DNA from: Heligmosomoides polygyrus polygyrus
Taxonomy: Eukaryota > Nematoda > Chromadorea > Rhabditida > Heligmosomidae
NCBI GenBank assembly: GCA_947396885.1
Contig: OX377204.1
Span: 1,860,001-1,924,000 of the forward strand
DNA length: 64,000 nucleotides
Reading direction: 5' to 3'
Shown here piece by piece: positions 49,833 through 61,639 of the stretch. Within the stretch, counting starts at the first letter, position 1; the number at the start of each line of letters is the position of its first letter. The notes beneath the pieces are model-generated. The model ran no database searches and was not told the origin of the DNA. It saw only the letters and a program-made list of their open reading frames with translations. The position numbers and the translations under genes are program-made.

Positions 49833-50054
49833 ATTTGCGGTCAGCATTTCAATCTCTTGCATATGATCTACCCCTTCTTTCAAAGTTCCATGAAGGCATG
49901 AAGACATTCCCTGGATATATCTTACGTATTCCGGGCAGAGGTGGCGTATTGAGTGAGCTCTGCTCCTTTCAATTCTGAATTCTGAATCGTGAAACGAATA
50001 AACTTCTAAATACATACTTTCGCTAATTCTTTGTTTTAATTCTGAATAATGCAG

Positions 50055-50531
50055 AGATTTCTTCGGACTGCGATGTGCCCGCTTCTGCAAGATATCCGAC
50101 GAGAACTACCGTCATCTCGCCTGTTCGGAGACCGGTGAGAAAATCTGCTTGCCTGGCTGGACTGGCGTAAATTGCAGTGCGTTGGAGATTTCTTCCTTCC
50201 CGTTTTTGCTTACAAATTCAAGATTGTTTGAATTCACCTTCAGCCCGAGTCGAGCGACATGATGGAGCGAATCGTGTGATATCTCGGCTAGTGGGCGCGA
50301 GGCATGCGTACCACGATGCGGTCACCTTCATCAAGCACCGCTCTGACAAACACACCTTCCTTTTCAGTGGTGGGTTTCAGCTGTGGCTGATGACGATTCG
50401 TTAGATTTCAACTCCTGACCACCTTTTCAGCTGGAGTTTTCTTCACGGTGTTCATCGGTTTCGCTCTGTACGTTCTGAATTCGCGCCGGACGGCGGACTC
50501 ACGAAACGCGATTTCTCTCGTAACGTACTGA
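50055..50531 (+). CDS. DSL-domain (Notch ligand type) membrane protein, C-terminal exons
   Basis: Exon 50,055-50,176 encodes most of a DSL domain: DFFGLRCARFCKISDENY, then CSETGEKICLPGWTGVNC, giving cysteine spacing C-x3-C-x11-C-x7-C-x8-C as in Delta/Serrate/LAG-2. The first Cys must come from an upstream exon. After a 67 bp intron a 126 bp exon (50,244-50,369) keeps phase 1 to 1. After a 61 bp intron the last exon (50,431-50,531) encodes GVFFTVFIGFALYVL, a transmembrane helix, and a ~17-residue tail to TGA. DSL ligands bind Notch (LIN-12/GLP-1) on neighbouring cells. The middle exon lacks Cys, so no EGF repeat is visible between DSL and membrane, which is odd. A possible upstream exon lies near 49,845-49,935. 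Confidence 0.75.
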
Positions 50532-50632
50532 AGCTCATGATGCAGCTTATTCTCCCTTATGGAACGGTAGTAATTATACGTTGCTACGTGGTGTGATAGT
50601 TTGCCATCCTATCCTGTTTACAATTCACCCTC

Positions 50633-51499
50633 ACCAGGATACTATCTCAACGGTAGGTCGGAACGGCGCAAGTGTTGTATATGGGCAGAACCGCTTCTCC
50701 CTGTGTAGTAACAAGCTGCAGGTATCTCGACCCCAATACAACTCTGCGCAGAGTTAGGGGCGACGGAAGTCGCGTGTTGGCGATTCATGTGCTCCACAGC
50801 TGACGGGCGCGCGCGGGGTGAGGGCTTGTATCGCGACTCATCGCGGTGCACAGGTGGCGTAGTGGTGAAGAGCTCGGGCTCGTGAACGAGGGGTCGGGGG
50901 TTTGGATCCCGCGGATTGCGTTTGTTTTGCACTTTTGCAAAATCCATGTTTATCATATAGGTAATCCCCTAGGGGTATTATATGTAGTGTGTTATAGAGC
51001 ATGTTTGCATACAACACTATACCACTCATACCGTTGACAAGGGTGGTCCAGGCAGTTTCAGCGAAATCGGTGACCCTGCCTGGATCACCTTGTTAACGGT
51101 ATGAGTGGTATGTTATATGTAAACATGCTCTATAACACACTATAATACCCCTAGGTGAATTACCTATATGATAAACATGGATTTTGCAAAAGTGCAAAAT
51201 AAAAGCAGCCTGCGGGATCCAAACCCCCAACCCCTCGTTCACGAGCCCGAGCTCTTTCCCACTACGCCACCTGTGCACTGCGGTGAGCCGCGACACGAGC
51301 ACTCATCCCGCGCGCGCCCGTCAGCTGTGGAGCACGTGGGTCAACAGGGCGCCAGCACGCGACTTCCGTCGCCCCTAACTCTGCGCAGAGTTGTATTGGG
51401 GTCGAGATAACTGCGGTTTGTTACTTCCCAGGGAGAGGCGGTTCTGCCCATATACAACACTTACGCCGTTCCAACCTACAGTTGAGATAGTATCTTGGT
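50633..51499. repeat. 867 bp inverted repeat with convergent tRNA-like units (SINE-E pair)
   Basis: Arms of ~420 bp run from ACCAGGATACTATCTCAAC to its complement, with a ~20 bp centre near 51,065. The left arm has a plus-strand tRNA-like unit (about 50,850-50,920; A box GGTGGCGTAGTGGTGAAG, B box GGGTTTGGATCCCGC) and the right arm its minus-strand partner (about 51,285-51,215). Shared segments include ACTCTGCGCAGAGTT and GTGTTATAGAGCATGTTTGC. Arms are nearly identical, suggesting recent formation or gene conversion. It starts 100 bp past the DSL gene stop. Confidence 0.9.
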
Positions 51500-51663
51500 C
51501 AGCTCTTTTCGAACCTTGAGATTCTATGAGATGTGATGCCCGATTTGCTGGAATTACAGTGTTCTTTCATTTTGAGAGACCTCCGATCTCCTCCTGTTTG
51601 TTTTTGGTAGAGCTCAAGATATTTTCTAGTTCTTGAATCAAGTCGGAGAGCACAAGTGGTGAA

Positions 51664-51785
51664 TATGGCCTACATGTGGAGGCTGGAACGCGACAGGCCG
51701 TTCACACGCCTCTCGGTGGCATGCTCGCTCGACGCGGCCTGATTGGTCTGGTGCGCTTCCGCCGGCCCATGTAGGCCAGATTAAC
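51664..51785. mobile_element. MITE with GGCCTACATG ends
   Basis: GGCCTACATGTGG and complement CCCATGTAGGCC, with inner CTGATTGGTCTGGTGCGCTT shared with the copy at 29.9-30.0 kb. Confidence 0.65.
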
Positions 51786-52109
51786 GACTTGTAGCTATCA
51801 CCCTTCTAAACCTGTACATAGTTTTCGATAGAGCAACCATTTTCCCCAGTTTTATTACTGTACATATCGTTTTAACCGCTTTCTGTATAACTATTCAGAG
51901 TCGCTAAGTATGGAGTTTTATTAAAGTATCGCAGGAAGGTGTTTTGTGCAGCAGAACTAGATGTTAGGTCCATTGCAAGTTTTATCTGTAAGACTTTGTC
52001 TAGGCTAATTTGGTCCTTTGGCGTCTATAAGCGAACAGGGTGCGAAGCATATGCCTTCAGATGGGCTGGTCTGGTTTCTATCCTTCTTCATCGTTATTTC
52101 CTTCAAACA

Positions 52110-52640
52110 CCTGTATCACCTGTCACCTGTCGTCCCGTTGATCAGGCGTTTCCATCCCTTCCGGTCGCGTGCCAGAGTGCTTTAGTGGTTCCTCCTCGCT
52201 CGATGGACACAAAGAGCGTCATGTCGTTCGTTCAGGGCTTTAGCGTAGAAAAGTTGATATCTGGAGAAAAGCTGCTCCTGCAGCAAGCCAGGGTACATAG
52301 GACGTGGCTTCAAGGCCGATCAATGTGGAAGTCCCAGGACCACCACTGGAGTTGGAGTCATCGTCTCCCAACGATTTCGAGACTCGATTGTAAGTGTCGA
52401 GAGCTTTGACGATCGGTTGATGAAGACCGTTGTCGCCGCGAAGGAGCGACTCTATCACTTCTTTTCTGCGTATGCTCCGCAGACTGGCTGCTCCGAACAA
52501 GCCGTTCCGGTGCTTCAACCAACTCGCACGAGCGGCCCATCAACGTAGCCACATTCAGCGTTGCTACACGGGTCCTGCTTACGTTACGAGACTTTCGGAG
52601 TAGCTCAGTACGATCTCGAAAAACATGGCTTATCATACAT
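52110..52640. pseudogene. Scrambled RTE retrotransposon
   Basis: 52,110-52,240 is the RTE 3' end on the minus strand. 52,275-52,500 is an endonuclease segment on the plus strand (RLMKTVVAAKERLYHFFSAY when framed). 52,500-52,640 is the endonuclease start on the minus strand (TRVATLNVATLMGRSCEL). Orientation changes show internal inversion plus deletion. Confidence 0.75.
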
Positions 52641-53314
52641 CATGTGTCCCGTATCCATCATCGTTATCTCTAGCCCCGACCCAGTTTCTCATGCTTTCCC
52701 GCCTTTATGAATCATCACTCATTTGAATTTGAATCTCCGAAGAATCTCGAACCTCCTAACGCGCTCCCGCCAAGGGGCGCGAAAACAGCCCATATAAGCG
52801 GTCCCAGTTCTGTATCATGTCTCATTGTGCATTTTGCTCACTTCGCGTGTTCTACTGCCGATAAAGGAGTTCCGATCCCTCCGTGCACGTCGTCTCGCCC
52901 CGGTTATATAACCGGCCTGTCACAAGGGCCTGTCGCCTGCATTCGAGTGCCCGTGCTTAGCTTAGCTCACAAAGTGAGCAGTTTCCAGTGGCACCACGAG
53001 GAGGAACGGACATCGCCACCAGAAACCCTCTCCACCACATCGTGGGTATATCATTGCGTAACTTGACGATCGTCGTGGGTACATCCTCATACCCGCGAGG
53101 ATTCCGCGCCCCACTAACAAAATGGCGCTCCTGTGAGAACAGCTGAGGCTTTATTCTAACATATCCTTGATTCCTTTCATGAATACGAATCGTAACGGTA
53201 CCTACTGCTAGTAGTGGGTGTGATTCCCTTGCGGTATCTCCACCAATGCCCACTGCTTGATTAATCAGGCTCCATATTCGTTATCAACACTCAATGTAGC
53301 CTCCATTCAGTGCG
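52641..53314. other. No gene recognised
   Basis: Open frames without recognised motifs. Confidence 0.3.
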
Positions 53315-53415
53315 TTTTTCTTCCCAGATAAGTTTGGTACTAATGATCAGACCTCAGGATGGAGGGCTTGAGTGGCCTGGACGGCTGTCGATTCATGAAC
53401 CTCGGGAGTCGTGTG
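53315..53415 (-). mobile_element. SINE-A, degenerate fragment
   Basis: TTCTTCCCAGATAAGTTTGG and GATGGAGGGCTTGAGTGGCC resemble the SINE-A body read on the minus strand. Confidence 0.4.
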
Positions 53416-53534
53416 TGCACGACTATCAGCTCCTTCATTGACTGATTACCAAGATTTATCTCTTATTTATTTCTTGTTCCATGTGAGTTCTGTGCTTCGC
53501 CTACGCTTGAAGATCAGAGAGGACCTGAACCAAG

Positions 53535-53830
53535 ACTTCGAAAATTAGGTGGGCCGACTACATAATGCGCTGAGCAGACTTTCGCCGTCGGACGAGAGCA
53601 GTCTCCGACTGGATTCCGCGGGTTGCCAAGACGCCCACTAAAGCGTCGGTCGGACTTCTTCCTGGAAGCCCCAAACAAACATATGACGCTCCTCGTGTCC
53701 CTCAAGCGAGGCAGATCCATTGGAGCACTCTGGCACACGACAGGAATGAATGGAGACGCTGCTGACGCCCGCTCGAGCTACTCTATGATCGACGGGGCGA
53801 CAGGTGACACAGGTGATACCATATGACTCC
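53535..53830 (+). pseudogene. RTE 3' end fragment
   Basis: AAAATTAGGTGGGCCGACTA, then CCATTGGAGCACTCTGGCAC and a GACAGGTGACACAGGTGATA tail. Same 3' end as the 3.35-4.25 kb element. Confidence 0.8.
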
Positions 53831-54110
53831 ACATGGGCATATAATTGGCAAATGTAGGAACAACCACATGGATATGCTAAACTTTTGAACAGATGGGTAA
53901 AAAAGTAATAAAATGAAGCAAATAAAACGAGAGGTGCGTACATTGATGAAGCGACGGCAGAACACAAGTCTATCAAGGGTGATGAGCAGCTGGGGGTTTA
54001 GAAAAACCAGACTGCAGGGACTTATTCGAGGCCATTTTAAACGAGGAGCGCGTTGGAGATGCAGCAAAAAGCTTGGCCATTTTTACCTAATCTGATCCCG
54101 CCCGACATAT

Positions 54111-55161
54111 ACCATTTTCAGGTCAAATTGGACACTCTTCTAGGATAGCTTCAAGACTTTTGAAATCAAAGCGAACTCTTCCAAATAGAGATGACCTTCA
54201 TGCAGGTTAAACTACAGACTCGCTAAGACGGTCAGAATATTTTTTTGTGCCAGAAAAATTGGTATACTTTCTTTGAAATTTTTTAGTTCACCTGCCCCAC
54301 GATGTGTAATAATTTTTTATAAAAATCTCCTATTTTTTAAGAAAAATAATAAATTGAATATTGTTTTAAAGCCCAGCGAGGCGAAAATTATGTAGTGCAT
54401 TAAGAGACTGGATCGCGCCATGTACTCAAAAGCATGTCGCAATGTTTAATTGATTGATGGTGTAAATACATGCCACGTCAATGTGAGGATGTGTGTGTTT
54501 TCTCAATTGTTTATGTTTCATTGTTTGTTAGCATAAAACTGCATGTAAACATAAATTTTGCTAGCAATCGAGTGGAAATCGCGACGTCTCGGACGAGGGT
54601 ATGGCGCAATCTCTGTTTCGGCATCAAAAAATGGCCGCTTTCCTGCTCATTGAAACAGGCTTTAAATTATTGTTTTCTTGCGAATAATATTTTCTTATAA
54701 AATTTCAAGCTATATGTTCTCTTATTGGGAAGTGAATTAAAACTTCAAACTCCATGCAAACAGAAATTTTGCTATCAATCGAATAAAAATCGCGACGCCT
54801 CCGACGATGGTGTGGCGCATTCTCTGTCTCGGCACTAAAAAATGGCTGATTTCTTGCTCTTTGAAATAAGCTTCAAATTATTGCTTTCCCGGAAAAACTT
54901 TTTCGTAAAATCTCAAACGATGTGTTTTCTTATTGAGAAGTGAATTAAAACTTCAAGGAAAATTATATCAAATTTTCCTCAAACAAAAAATGGTGCGAAT
55001 CTTTTTGGAGAGTTCATAGTTTAATGTAGAAAAAGCTCATTTCGATTTGGAAAAGTTTGATTTGATTTCAAAAGCCTTGGATTAGCCTAAAAGAGTATCA
55101 AAATTGAACTGAAAAGTGCCTAATTTGGTTTGAAAAGTATCCGTTTCGACGTGAAAATGGT
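54111..55161. repeat. Foldback repeat family FB, copy D, with internal duplication
   Basis: From ACCATTTTCAGGTCAAATTG to its complement ending GACGTGAAAATGG. Arms of TTCAAA-type motifs. The core is as in copies A and B. A ~200 bp part is present twice (about 54,544-54,750 and 54,755-54,955). Confidence 0.8.
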
Positions 55162-55304
55162 TTGTGAAGAAGTGGCAGTTTAGTACAAATTTTGAACTGA
55201 ACTTGATTTAAATTAAAATCGAATTGATCAAAATTTTCCTTCGTTATTTTGCTCAAATTTTCAGCTTGTAAGTACTGTGGGTTTGGAAAGCCTGCCTCCA
55301 AGGA

Positions 55305-55721
55305 ATGAATCAAAAACCGGGCTCAAGTCAGGACGCGCAGGACATCGTTCACTTCCATTTGGCGAAGTCCCGACACCGAGCTGAATCCCCTTCCAGTGGC
55401 CAGCGCTTGACCACTGACCGTTCAACTTCCGCCGCACAATGCGCGAAATCGTCGTCACGCTCCTCGTTCTTTCGGCGGCACAGATGTCTTTCGTCTGCCG
55501 TCGTCCGCGCATTGACACCCAATTCAAGACAGCTGCTCCTGGACGCCTTCACGCACCCGCCCGTCGTTGCAGGTGCCGCTGCGGCTCTCCTTTGCGTGGT
55601 TCGGGTTTTCGGAGCCGCTCGCTTCAACAAAGGCCATGTTTACGCAGTGTTCGAAGACAGGCGAACTACCATGCACTGTATACATGGAGTAGACGGATCC
55701 GACGCCGGATCCAACGGATGA
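55305..55721 (+). CDS. Unassigned ORF in a GC-rich island
   Basis: 138 codons from ATG to stop, with LLLDAFTHPPVVAGAAAALL as a possible membrane segment. An overlapping plus frame from 55,439 starts like a signal peptide, and a minus frame also spans the island. The open frames may merely reflect GC content. No family recognised. Confidence 0.25.
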   Translation: MNQKPGSSQDAQDIVHFHLAKSRHRAESPSSGQRLTTDRSTSAAQCAKSSSRSSFFRRHRCLSSAVVRALTPNSRQLLLDAFTHPPVVAGAAAALLCVVRVFGAARFNKGHVYAVFEDRRTTMHCIHGVDGSDAGSNG

Positions 55722-56219
55722 TTCGGTCCGTCATTTTTTCAAGCCTTGGTTTAAACAGTTGGGCGAACAATAGGATTTTTGAAAAGCCCAGATCTTAGGG
55801 GTGATTGGATTTTCAGATAATTCAGATAACTGGTTGTTATCAGGAATCTGATGTCCTATCCGATTTGGATGCCTGAATCACAACAAGATTCAGGCTTGTC
55901 AAAAGTGCCATTATTCGCATAGTTGTTTCAACCGGGTTTTGAAGAAATGACGGAATCGAAATGCCCGATTCACCGTCGGATACAATGTCTACTGCGCAGT
56001 CCTTAGTCTCGCTTGACAATGCTAATCAGCAGTGATTCTGTAGGTATGCGCTCCTCTATGGCGAATTGGTGTCTGGATAGTTCAGAATTGGTGAAATATT
56101 GACGTGAGTTCTGGGCATCAAATCCCGTCTAGATGTACACTTGAAGTGCTGTCAGAATAACATCCACTGGGTATAATCTGGAGTTCAAAGCTTTTTGAAG
56201 CTGGTGTAGTGTGCTCTCT

Positions 56220-56495
56220 AAATGGCTGAGTCGTCCAAAATTAGGTGGGCCGGCTACGTAGTGCATTGCACAGACATCTTCTGCACGACGACTATAATCG
56301 ATTGGGTCCTGCGTTATGTCAAGAGAACACCAGTGAGCCCACAAACGCGTTGGTCGGAGGTATTCGTGGAACCCCTGAAAGTACGATGTGGCGCTCTTTG
56401 TGTTCCTCGAACGAGAAGCTGGAGCACTCTTGCACGAGATAATTACGAGTGAGCGAGTACAGATCGTTAATAAACCGAGTGACAACTGATACAGG
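56220..56495 (+). pseudogene. RTE 3' end fragment
   Basis: AAAATTAGGTGGGCCGGCTA, then TGGAGCACTCTTGCACGAGA and a GTGACAACTGATACAGGTGG tail, matching the other RTE ends. Confidence 0.8.
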
Positions 56496-57329
56496 TGGTT
56501 GTGGACGGCATGGCGCATCCCAAAGAAGCTGATAAACCCTCTCCTGCTCCTATCTGGTTTGATTAAATATTCTTTCCACACTGTTACATATGTCCATATT
56601 GACATAAATTCATGTTCTTAGACGCTCCGCTGCTGTAGCATGCCATAGCACAATTTGAATGAGCTATTGCATGCTGAAATTATATAAATATTTTATTTAT
56701 TCATTCATTCTGTACGTGGACAGCCACGCGATACAATTACGAAGCACAATTAGACCAAGTACAACTCAACACACAATACCGGTAGACTCAGTAAGTGAAT
56801 CTAGTTTATACAACAAAGCCAAACCTCAAATACAACTGCAAACTATAAAGTTTGCTGTTGTTTCTGAGGTTTGAAATAAAACATGTAAGTTACATATGTA
56901 GCTGTTCTTCTTTAAATATCTGTCAATATGATCATTATAGTAAAAAACAGAGATGTTAGAGATGCTACGTTAAATGGTTTAATTACCCAAGTTTGAGGCT
57001 CCCCGCAAACAGCGACTATCCCAAGGGAATATACTTGGCTTGAAGAACATCATATACGATTTCGTCGAAATAGGATACTATCGCCGCCACAGTCATCTCA
57101 GCAGATGTTCTTTAAATTGTACTCACATTCCTTAACGTAAATGTTTCTAAGCCTAAAACATGGCCTGCTCCACCTCGCTTTCTACGTCTCCTTCCTAGAG
57201 CCCTTTGCTTTTGAAACTTTCTGTTCTCGATCTAGAAATGAAAAGAAAACAAGCGACTTTTTCCCAATTCTGGGGCTATTTCGAATGGTATTCGCACTTC
57301 AACACTGATGCACAAACACATATAAAATA
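56496..57329. other. No gene recognised
   Basis: AT-rich spacer without a supported gene. Confidence 0.35.
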
Positions 57330-57546
57330 GGGTGCTTGGAGCGCAGTGCGATGAGGTGCCGGCCGTCGCGTGCATCCGATGCCAGGTTCTTGGTTCGGAT
57401 TTCCCGCCAAAGCCAGCTAACCTTGCATCCCTATGAGGTGGATGAAATGGTACTAAACCTGTCTGTGGAGAATAAAACACTGACCCGTCCCACATCAAGT
57501 CATCGTATGTGTCAAATATGCATCCAGATCGCCTCCAGCCTGTAGA
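57330..57546 (+). mobile_element. SINE-A, cut by a Tc-like element
   Basis: Head GGAGCGCAGTGCGATGAGG, B box TTGGTTCGGATTTCCCGCC and body follow the consensus to CCTGTAGAA, where the transposon at 57,549 begins. Confidence 0.75.
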
Positions 57547-57548
57547 AC

Positions 57549-58456
57549 GGGTGCGTCAAAATTATGGCGACAAGGTATTCAGTTCACCGAAAGCGAAAAT
57601 GCAGCACTTTCGAGAAACCAACGATGTCATAATATTTATTAGTATATTGTGAACTACACACAACATTGAGATTCGAATATCTCTCCATCGGCGTCGATAC
57701 AGGCTTTGAGACGCTTCAAGAAGGTATCGACGCAGTATGGCGCATTGAGCTCATCCCACGCCATCTGAAGATGTTCCTTCAAAGAATCCCCGGAGCGGTG
57801 AGGTTTCCCACAGGCTTTGGCTTTCAGAACTGCCCAGACGGTGTAATCCATTGGATTCAAATCCGGAGAGTTGGCTGGCTACTCGTGGAGGCTCACGGAG
57901 GCCGGGAAGTTGCCTTTGCATCAGTCCTGCATCATTCTCGCCCTGTGAGCTGGAGCTCCATCTTGTTGGAAGACCCAGGAGCGGTTTCCAAAGTGAGACA
58001 CTAGCTCAGGGTAACAGTTCGTCCTTCAGAAGGCTCAAATACTTTTCCCTGATCTCCATTTCTCGCGACATCCGGCGGACCGAGCTCACCGGGCACCTGA
58101 GAATTCATTCAAATACCTTCACAATGTCTTCCGTAGTTGCCACATAAACATGTCTTCTTCGTCCGTTTCTATCATCCTTAGTTCCCAGGTCTTCTTTCTA
58201 TATAGAACACTTCTATGAAGTCCAAGACGCTGGTGAATGTCGCGTGCCGAGAAGCCTTGATGGTAAAGTTCAACGATTGAAGCACGGTGGCAAGAACATT
58301 TCATAGTCTTGAAAAACAACTTATTTTTATGCTTGATTGAAATAGCCATAAACAAATTGATGCAGTAGAAACAATAAAAGCACAGAAAAAGCAGACGCTT
58401 CCAATAGGAGGTCAAATTGTTCGTGCATGTGCTGTCGCCATAATTTTGGCGCACCC
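57549..58456 (-). mobile_element. Tc/mariner-like transposon, degenerate
   Basis: Terminal repeats GGGTGCGTCAAAATTATGGC (left) and GGGTGCGCCAAAATTATGGC (complement of the right end). The minus strand encodes an N-terminal HTH segment (IVELYHQGFSARDIHQRLGL, near 58,270) and a C-terminal part (NPMDYTVWAVLKAKACGK; RLKACIDADGEIFE near 57,665). The middle is frameshifted. A 5' piece of the same family is at 24.2 kb. Confidence 0.8.
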
Positions 58457-58960
58457 TGTAGAAGGCAACCTAAAAAAGTCATCTTTCTTTGGGAATCTGT
58501 GCCTTAAAAAAGAAGCGACTAGACTTATCAACAGAACTCCGAGCCCGCTCATAAGGCTAAAGTGGTACAGAAGTTTTGCGCCGAACAAATTTCCGGATTT
58601 CATCTCAGGCGAAGAGTGGCTCCCGCTCAGTCAGGACCTCAATCCGAGGTGGACTACACAATCTGGTCCATATTGAAGAGTAAGGCCTATGCAACATCTC
58701 CACTTCAAAGAGCCCTGAAGAAAGCCTGGGGAGAGATAGGTGAAGACCCTCTGAGTGCCGCTGTGGATGCGTTCCCCGAGCGATTGAAGGCGTGTATTCG
58801 CGCTAACGGAGGCCATTTCGAAATTCAACCGCTTCTTTGTATGTGCCTGGTCAATAGTAATAAATGTTATGAATACCATCCGATTTTCTTTAAAACAGCC
58901 GTTTGGAAGGTCAATTACATGTGTCCAAGAACTTTTGAGGCATCCTGTAGAATGTGTGGC
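58457..58960 (+). mobile_element. Second Tc/mariner-like transposon remnant
   Basis: Abuts the previous element. It begins with TGTAGAAGGCAACCTAAAAA and ends near GAGGCATCCTGTAGAATG. The plus strand encodes VDYTIWSILKSKAYATSPLQ and AFPERLKACIRANGGHFEI, the transposase C-terminus. Internally deleted. Confidence 0.7.
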
Positions 58961-59726
58961 CACTACCAAAAGTAGTTGAATAACGAGCTTTACCCTTTGT
59001 ATTTAAATATAAAGCAATTCTAAAACAAAAAACGCAATTATTAGACAAAATTCAATAGCTTCTCAGTTTCCAATGCCCCTCATGCAGGCTACTTGTGAAT
59101 TTTAGCGACACCTCGACGGTTCGTCGTGCTGTCGCCATCAATTGTCGCTTCCTTTTCGGGTGATCGCATAAATCAGTTCCGATCGTTGCCGTCGCTCAAC
59201 CAGTATCGAAACTCGGTGGCATCTCGTTTGTCGAGCACCGGTTCCATGCGCTGATTACGGTAGGCGCACTTCGCATCATCATGCGCATCTTAACATGCGC
59301 TGTAGCGCCACGCTTTCTGAAGGAACCGTTGAGGTGACCTATCAGATCTATCCTAGTCGGGGGGGGGGGGGGGGGGGGAGGGGTCCACAGAATTAAAATT
59401 TATGTAACAAGACTTACCAAGCGCCTTCTAGAGAACACGATAGGCCCTAGAAGAAACAAAAAAAAAATGTCGCGGTTTTACAACCTTCTCGGCGGACAGA
59501 GGGCGACGCAGTGGAGGCATGTCGCATGGTGACCACCGCCTGACATAACCAGGATTTAACATGGTGAGGAGGGCACATAGCTGCCTGCTAACAACCACGG
59601 CGAGAGCAAATGTGATTTTTCGTGTTTTTTCTTCATGAACTTTTCTAGTTCAGGTCTTATCTTGTTCTATGGGAGCCGCTCGGTAAGTCTAAAGTAAATT
59701 TGTCACATAATTTTTAATCCTGTAGG
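58961..59726. other. No gene recognised; 20-base poly-G run
   Basis: An uninterrupted run of 20 G at 59,359-59,378, followed by A and GGGG. No gene found around it. Confidence 0.5.
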
Positions 59727-59937
59727 GTACATGTCGCGAATGTGAGCAGCATTGTTAGGTGGGAGCTCGCCAACCAGTAATAACCAAGCAGAGCACAGAT
59801 CGAACACTTGCAAGCCGGTCAGGGTACGTCTGTATGTATACGCTCTCTCTGACTGGCACGTCCATTCACTGCGGTATGATTGGATGGGGCGTTCCCATCT
59901 TCCTGTGCTGCTCGTCTTCGCGACATATACCTCCTGT
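59727..59937. mobile_element. MITE, ATGTCGCGAA family, copy 3
   Basis: GGTACATGTCGCGAATGTGAG and complement CTCGTCTTCGCGACATATAC as inverted ends; GGGAGCTCGCC on the left mirrors GGGGCGTTCCC on the right. Confidence 0.75.
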
Positions 59938-60020
59938 AGACCCCCAACTAGTATATATCCAATCTTTCTTCTAAGAGAAGCATTCGTAGAACATCATAAT
60001 AATAGTGGTGGTTGGCCCTA

Positions 60021-60252
60021 CTCATTCCTTTGCGAGAAGCGCCACGCATTCTAATTTTACGGATTGGATGCGATAACTTCTTAGGCTAGTCGATCACTTG
60101 TAGTGGCTAATCAACACTTTTCTAGGTCTAGTACCAATCCGCCGAGCCCAGAAGGATTCAAGGTTTGGCTGGCCTGAGCGGGAAATGCGAGCCAGGAACT
60201 TGGAGTATGGGACAAGTGACAACCGGCGCCTCCACCGACTGCGCTACATCGC
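60021..60252 (-). mobile_element. SINE-A, degenerate copy
   Basis: GAAGCGCCACGCATTCTAAT, GGCCTGAGCGGGAAATGCGA and CCTCCACCGACTGCGCTACA follow SINE-A on the minus strand. Tail lost. Confidence 0.7.
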
Positions 60253-61639
60253 GACCATCCTATTTATACAGTATACTATAGATTAGCACAGCATATAAGT
60301 GCTCACAGAATTCTTATCCTTTCAAATGCTTCAAGATTTAGCTTGTTTTGAAGCGAAGGGGAAGTTCCCCGGAATATTGGTTGTTGAGATCGGGACCTTA
60401 AGACGTCTAAGCGATGTTCCATCCTGTGATGGTGTTGACGCCACGTTTTTTAGAGGATTTATTTATTTATCTATTTATTCATTTATACATTTAAAAGGAC
60501 GTAATATACGATTTGAAAAAATGAAAGTGAGAACCAGGCTCAGAGATTATTCTTTTCCAGGGAGGCAACAGAGGCCATCTTCCACTAGTACATATATGGC
60601 AGCAATCCCTACTACCAAGAATAATCAGCAAACTTTCTATGTTTTCCTCCTCTGATAACGATGTTTTTAGGAGTTTTTAAAAACCTGTTTCGTTCCCTTC
60701 AGAGGTTCAGTGTACCTCATATGGTGTTAAAATTCCGTCAAAAACCCCAGATGGCAAAAGAAAGTAAAAAATGTGCTACGAGAAATGCGGATACCTCAAG
60801 ATGGGGAACTTGGAGTTTAATCAACATTTTAATTCTAGTAGAAATATCCGCCTTCTCGATTTCAACAGCATGCGCTGAGCGTCAGAATTCGAATTCAACG
60901 ATGGCGATGAGGAGCGATGTCCGGCGTCTGCCTTCACTTCCAAATTGCTGAGGACGGTGGTTTTTATTTGGTCGGTGAAGTCTTTGTCTCACTTCCGACT
61001 CTCCTCGCTCATCTTCTCCCCATGACGGCATCCGTAGCCCTCAATTAGTAGGGCAGCCAGCAAGGTTACGCGTAGCGATTTCGAAGCCGTCGTTCAGAAC
61101 GCCGATCGGTAACTGATTAGGAACAGAACCGGCTCGTATTCATGTTCTGCTCGTTACTGAGGAGCGACAAAGCCTTGTTGCTAGTAAAACGTCTCACTTT
61201 CCAATTTGAGAATAAAGGTGTTCTAGAAGAAATCACCTTTTTGGGCGAACCTCGGACGCCTACCCTTCCCTTCTTTCGCTCACATTCGTTCATTCATTCA
61301 TTCAAAATGCATCAACAGTGCGCTATTACGAACAAATATGAGACAGTAACATCAAAATCGTCTTGCACTTGTAGCTGCTACGTACTGAAACCACAATATG
61401 CAGCAGTTAGTAGGAGCAGTTTACATACACCTCATAGTAGAATCACCATGAAAGGGTTTCGTGGAGTGTTCAATGAGTAGATGGGATACCCAGGTTTCCT
61501 GATTATGGCTTCTTGAGCAGAATTCGCGAAGAGACAAACGAAGAGACACGCAAGGTTGCCGAATACAGTCAGCTGTTTTCAGGTTCACTTAGCGCGCTAT
61601 CAAAATGAGCAGTATAAGTCAAAAATTACTACTAAGCCG
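60253..61639. other. Unassigned open frames
   Basis: Frames at 60,299-60,655, 60,661-60,951 and 61,142-61,480 are open, but none shows a domain, codon pattern or splice context that I can defend. Confidence 0.25.

Noticed and set aside
55349..55630. Minus-strand 93-codon ORF in the GC island
   Set aside because: Overlaps two plus frames of similar quality with no independent support.
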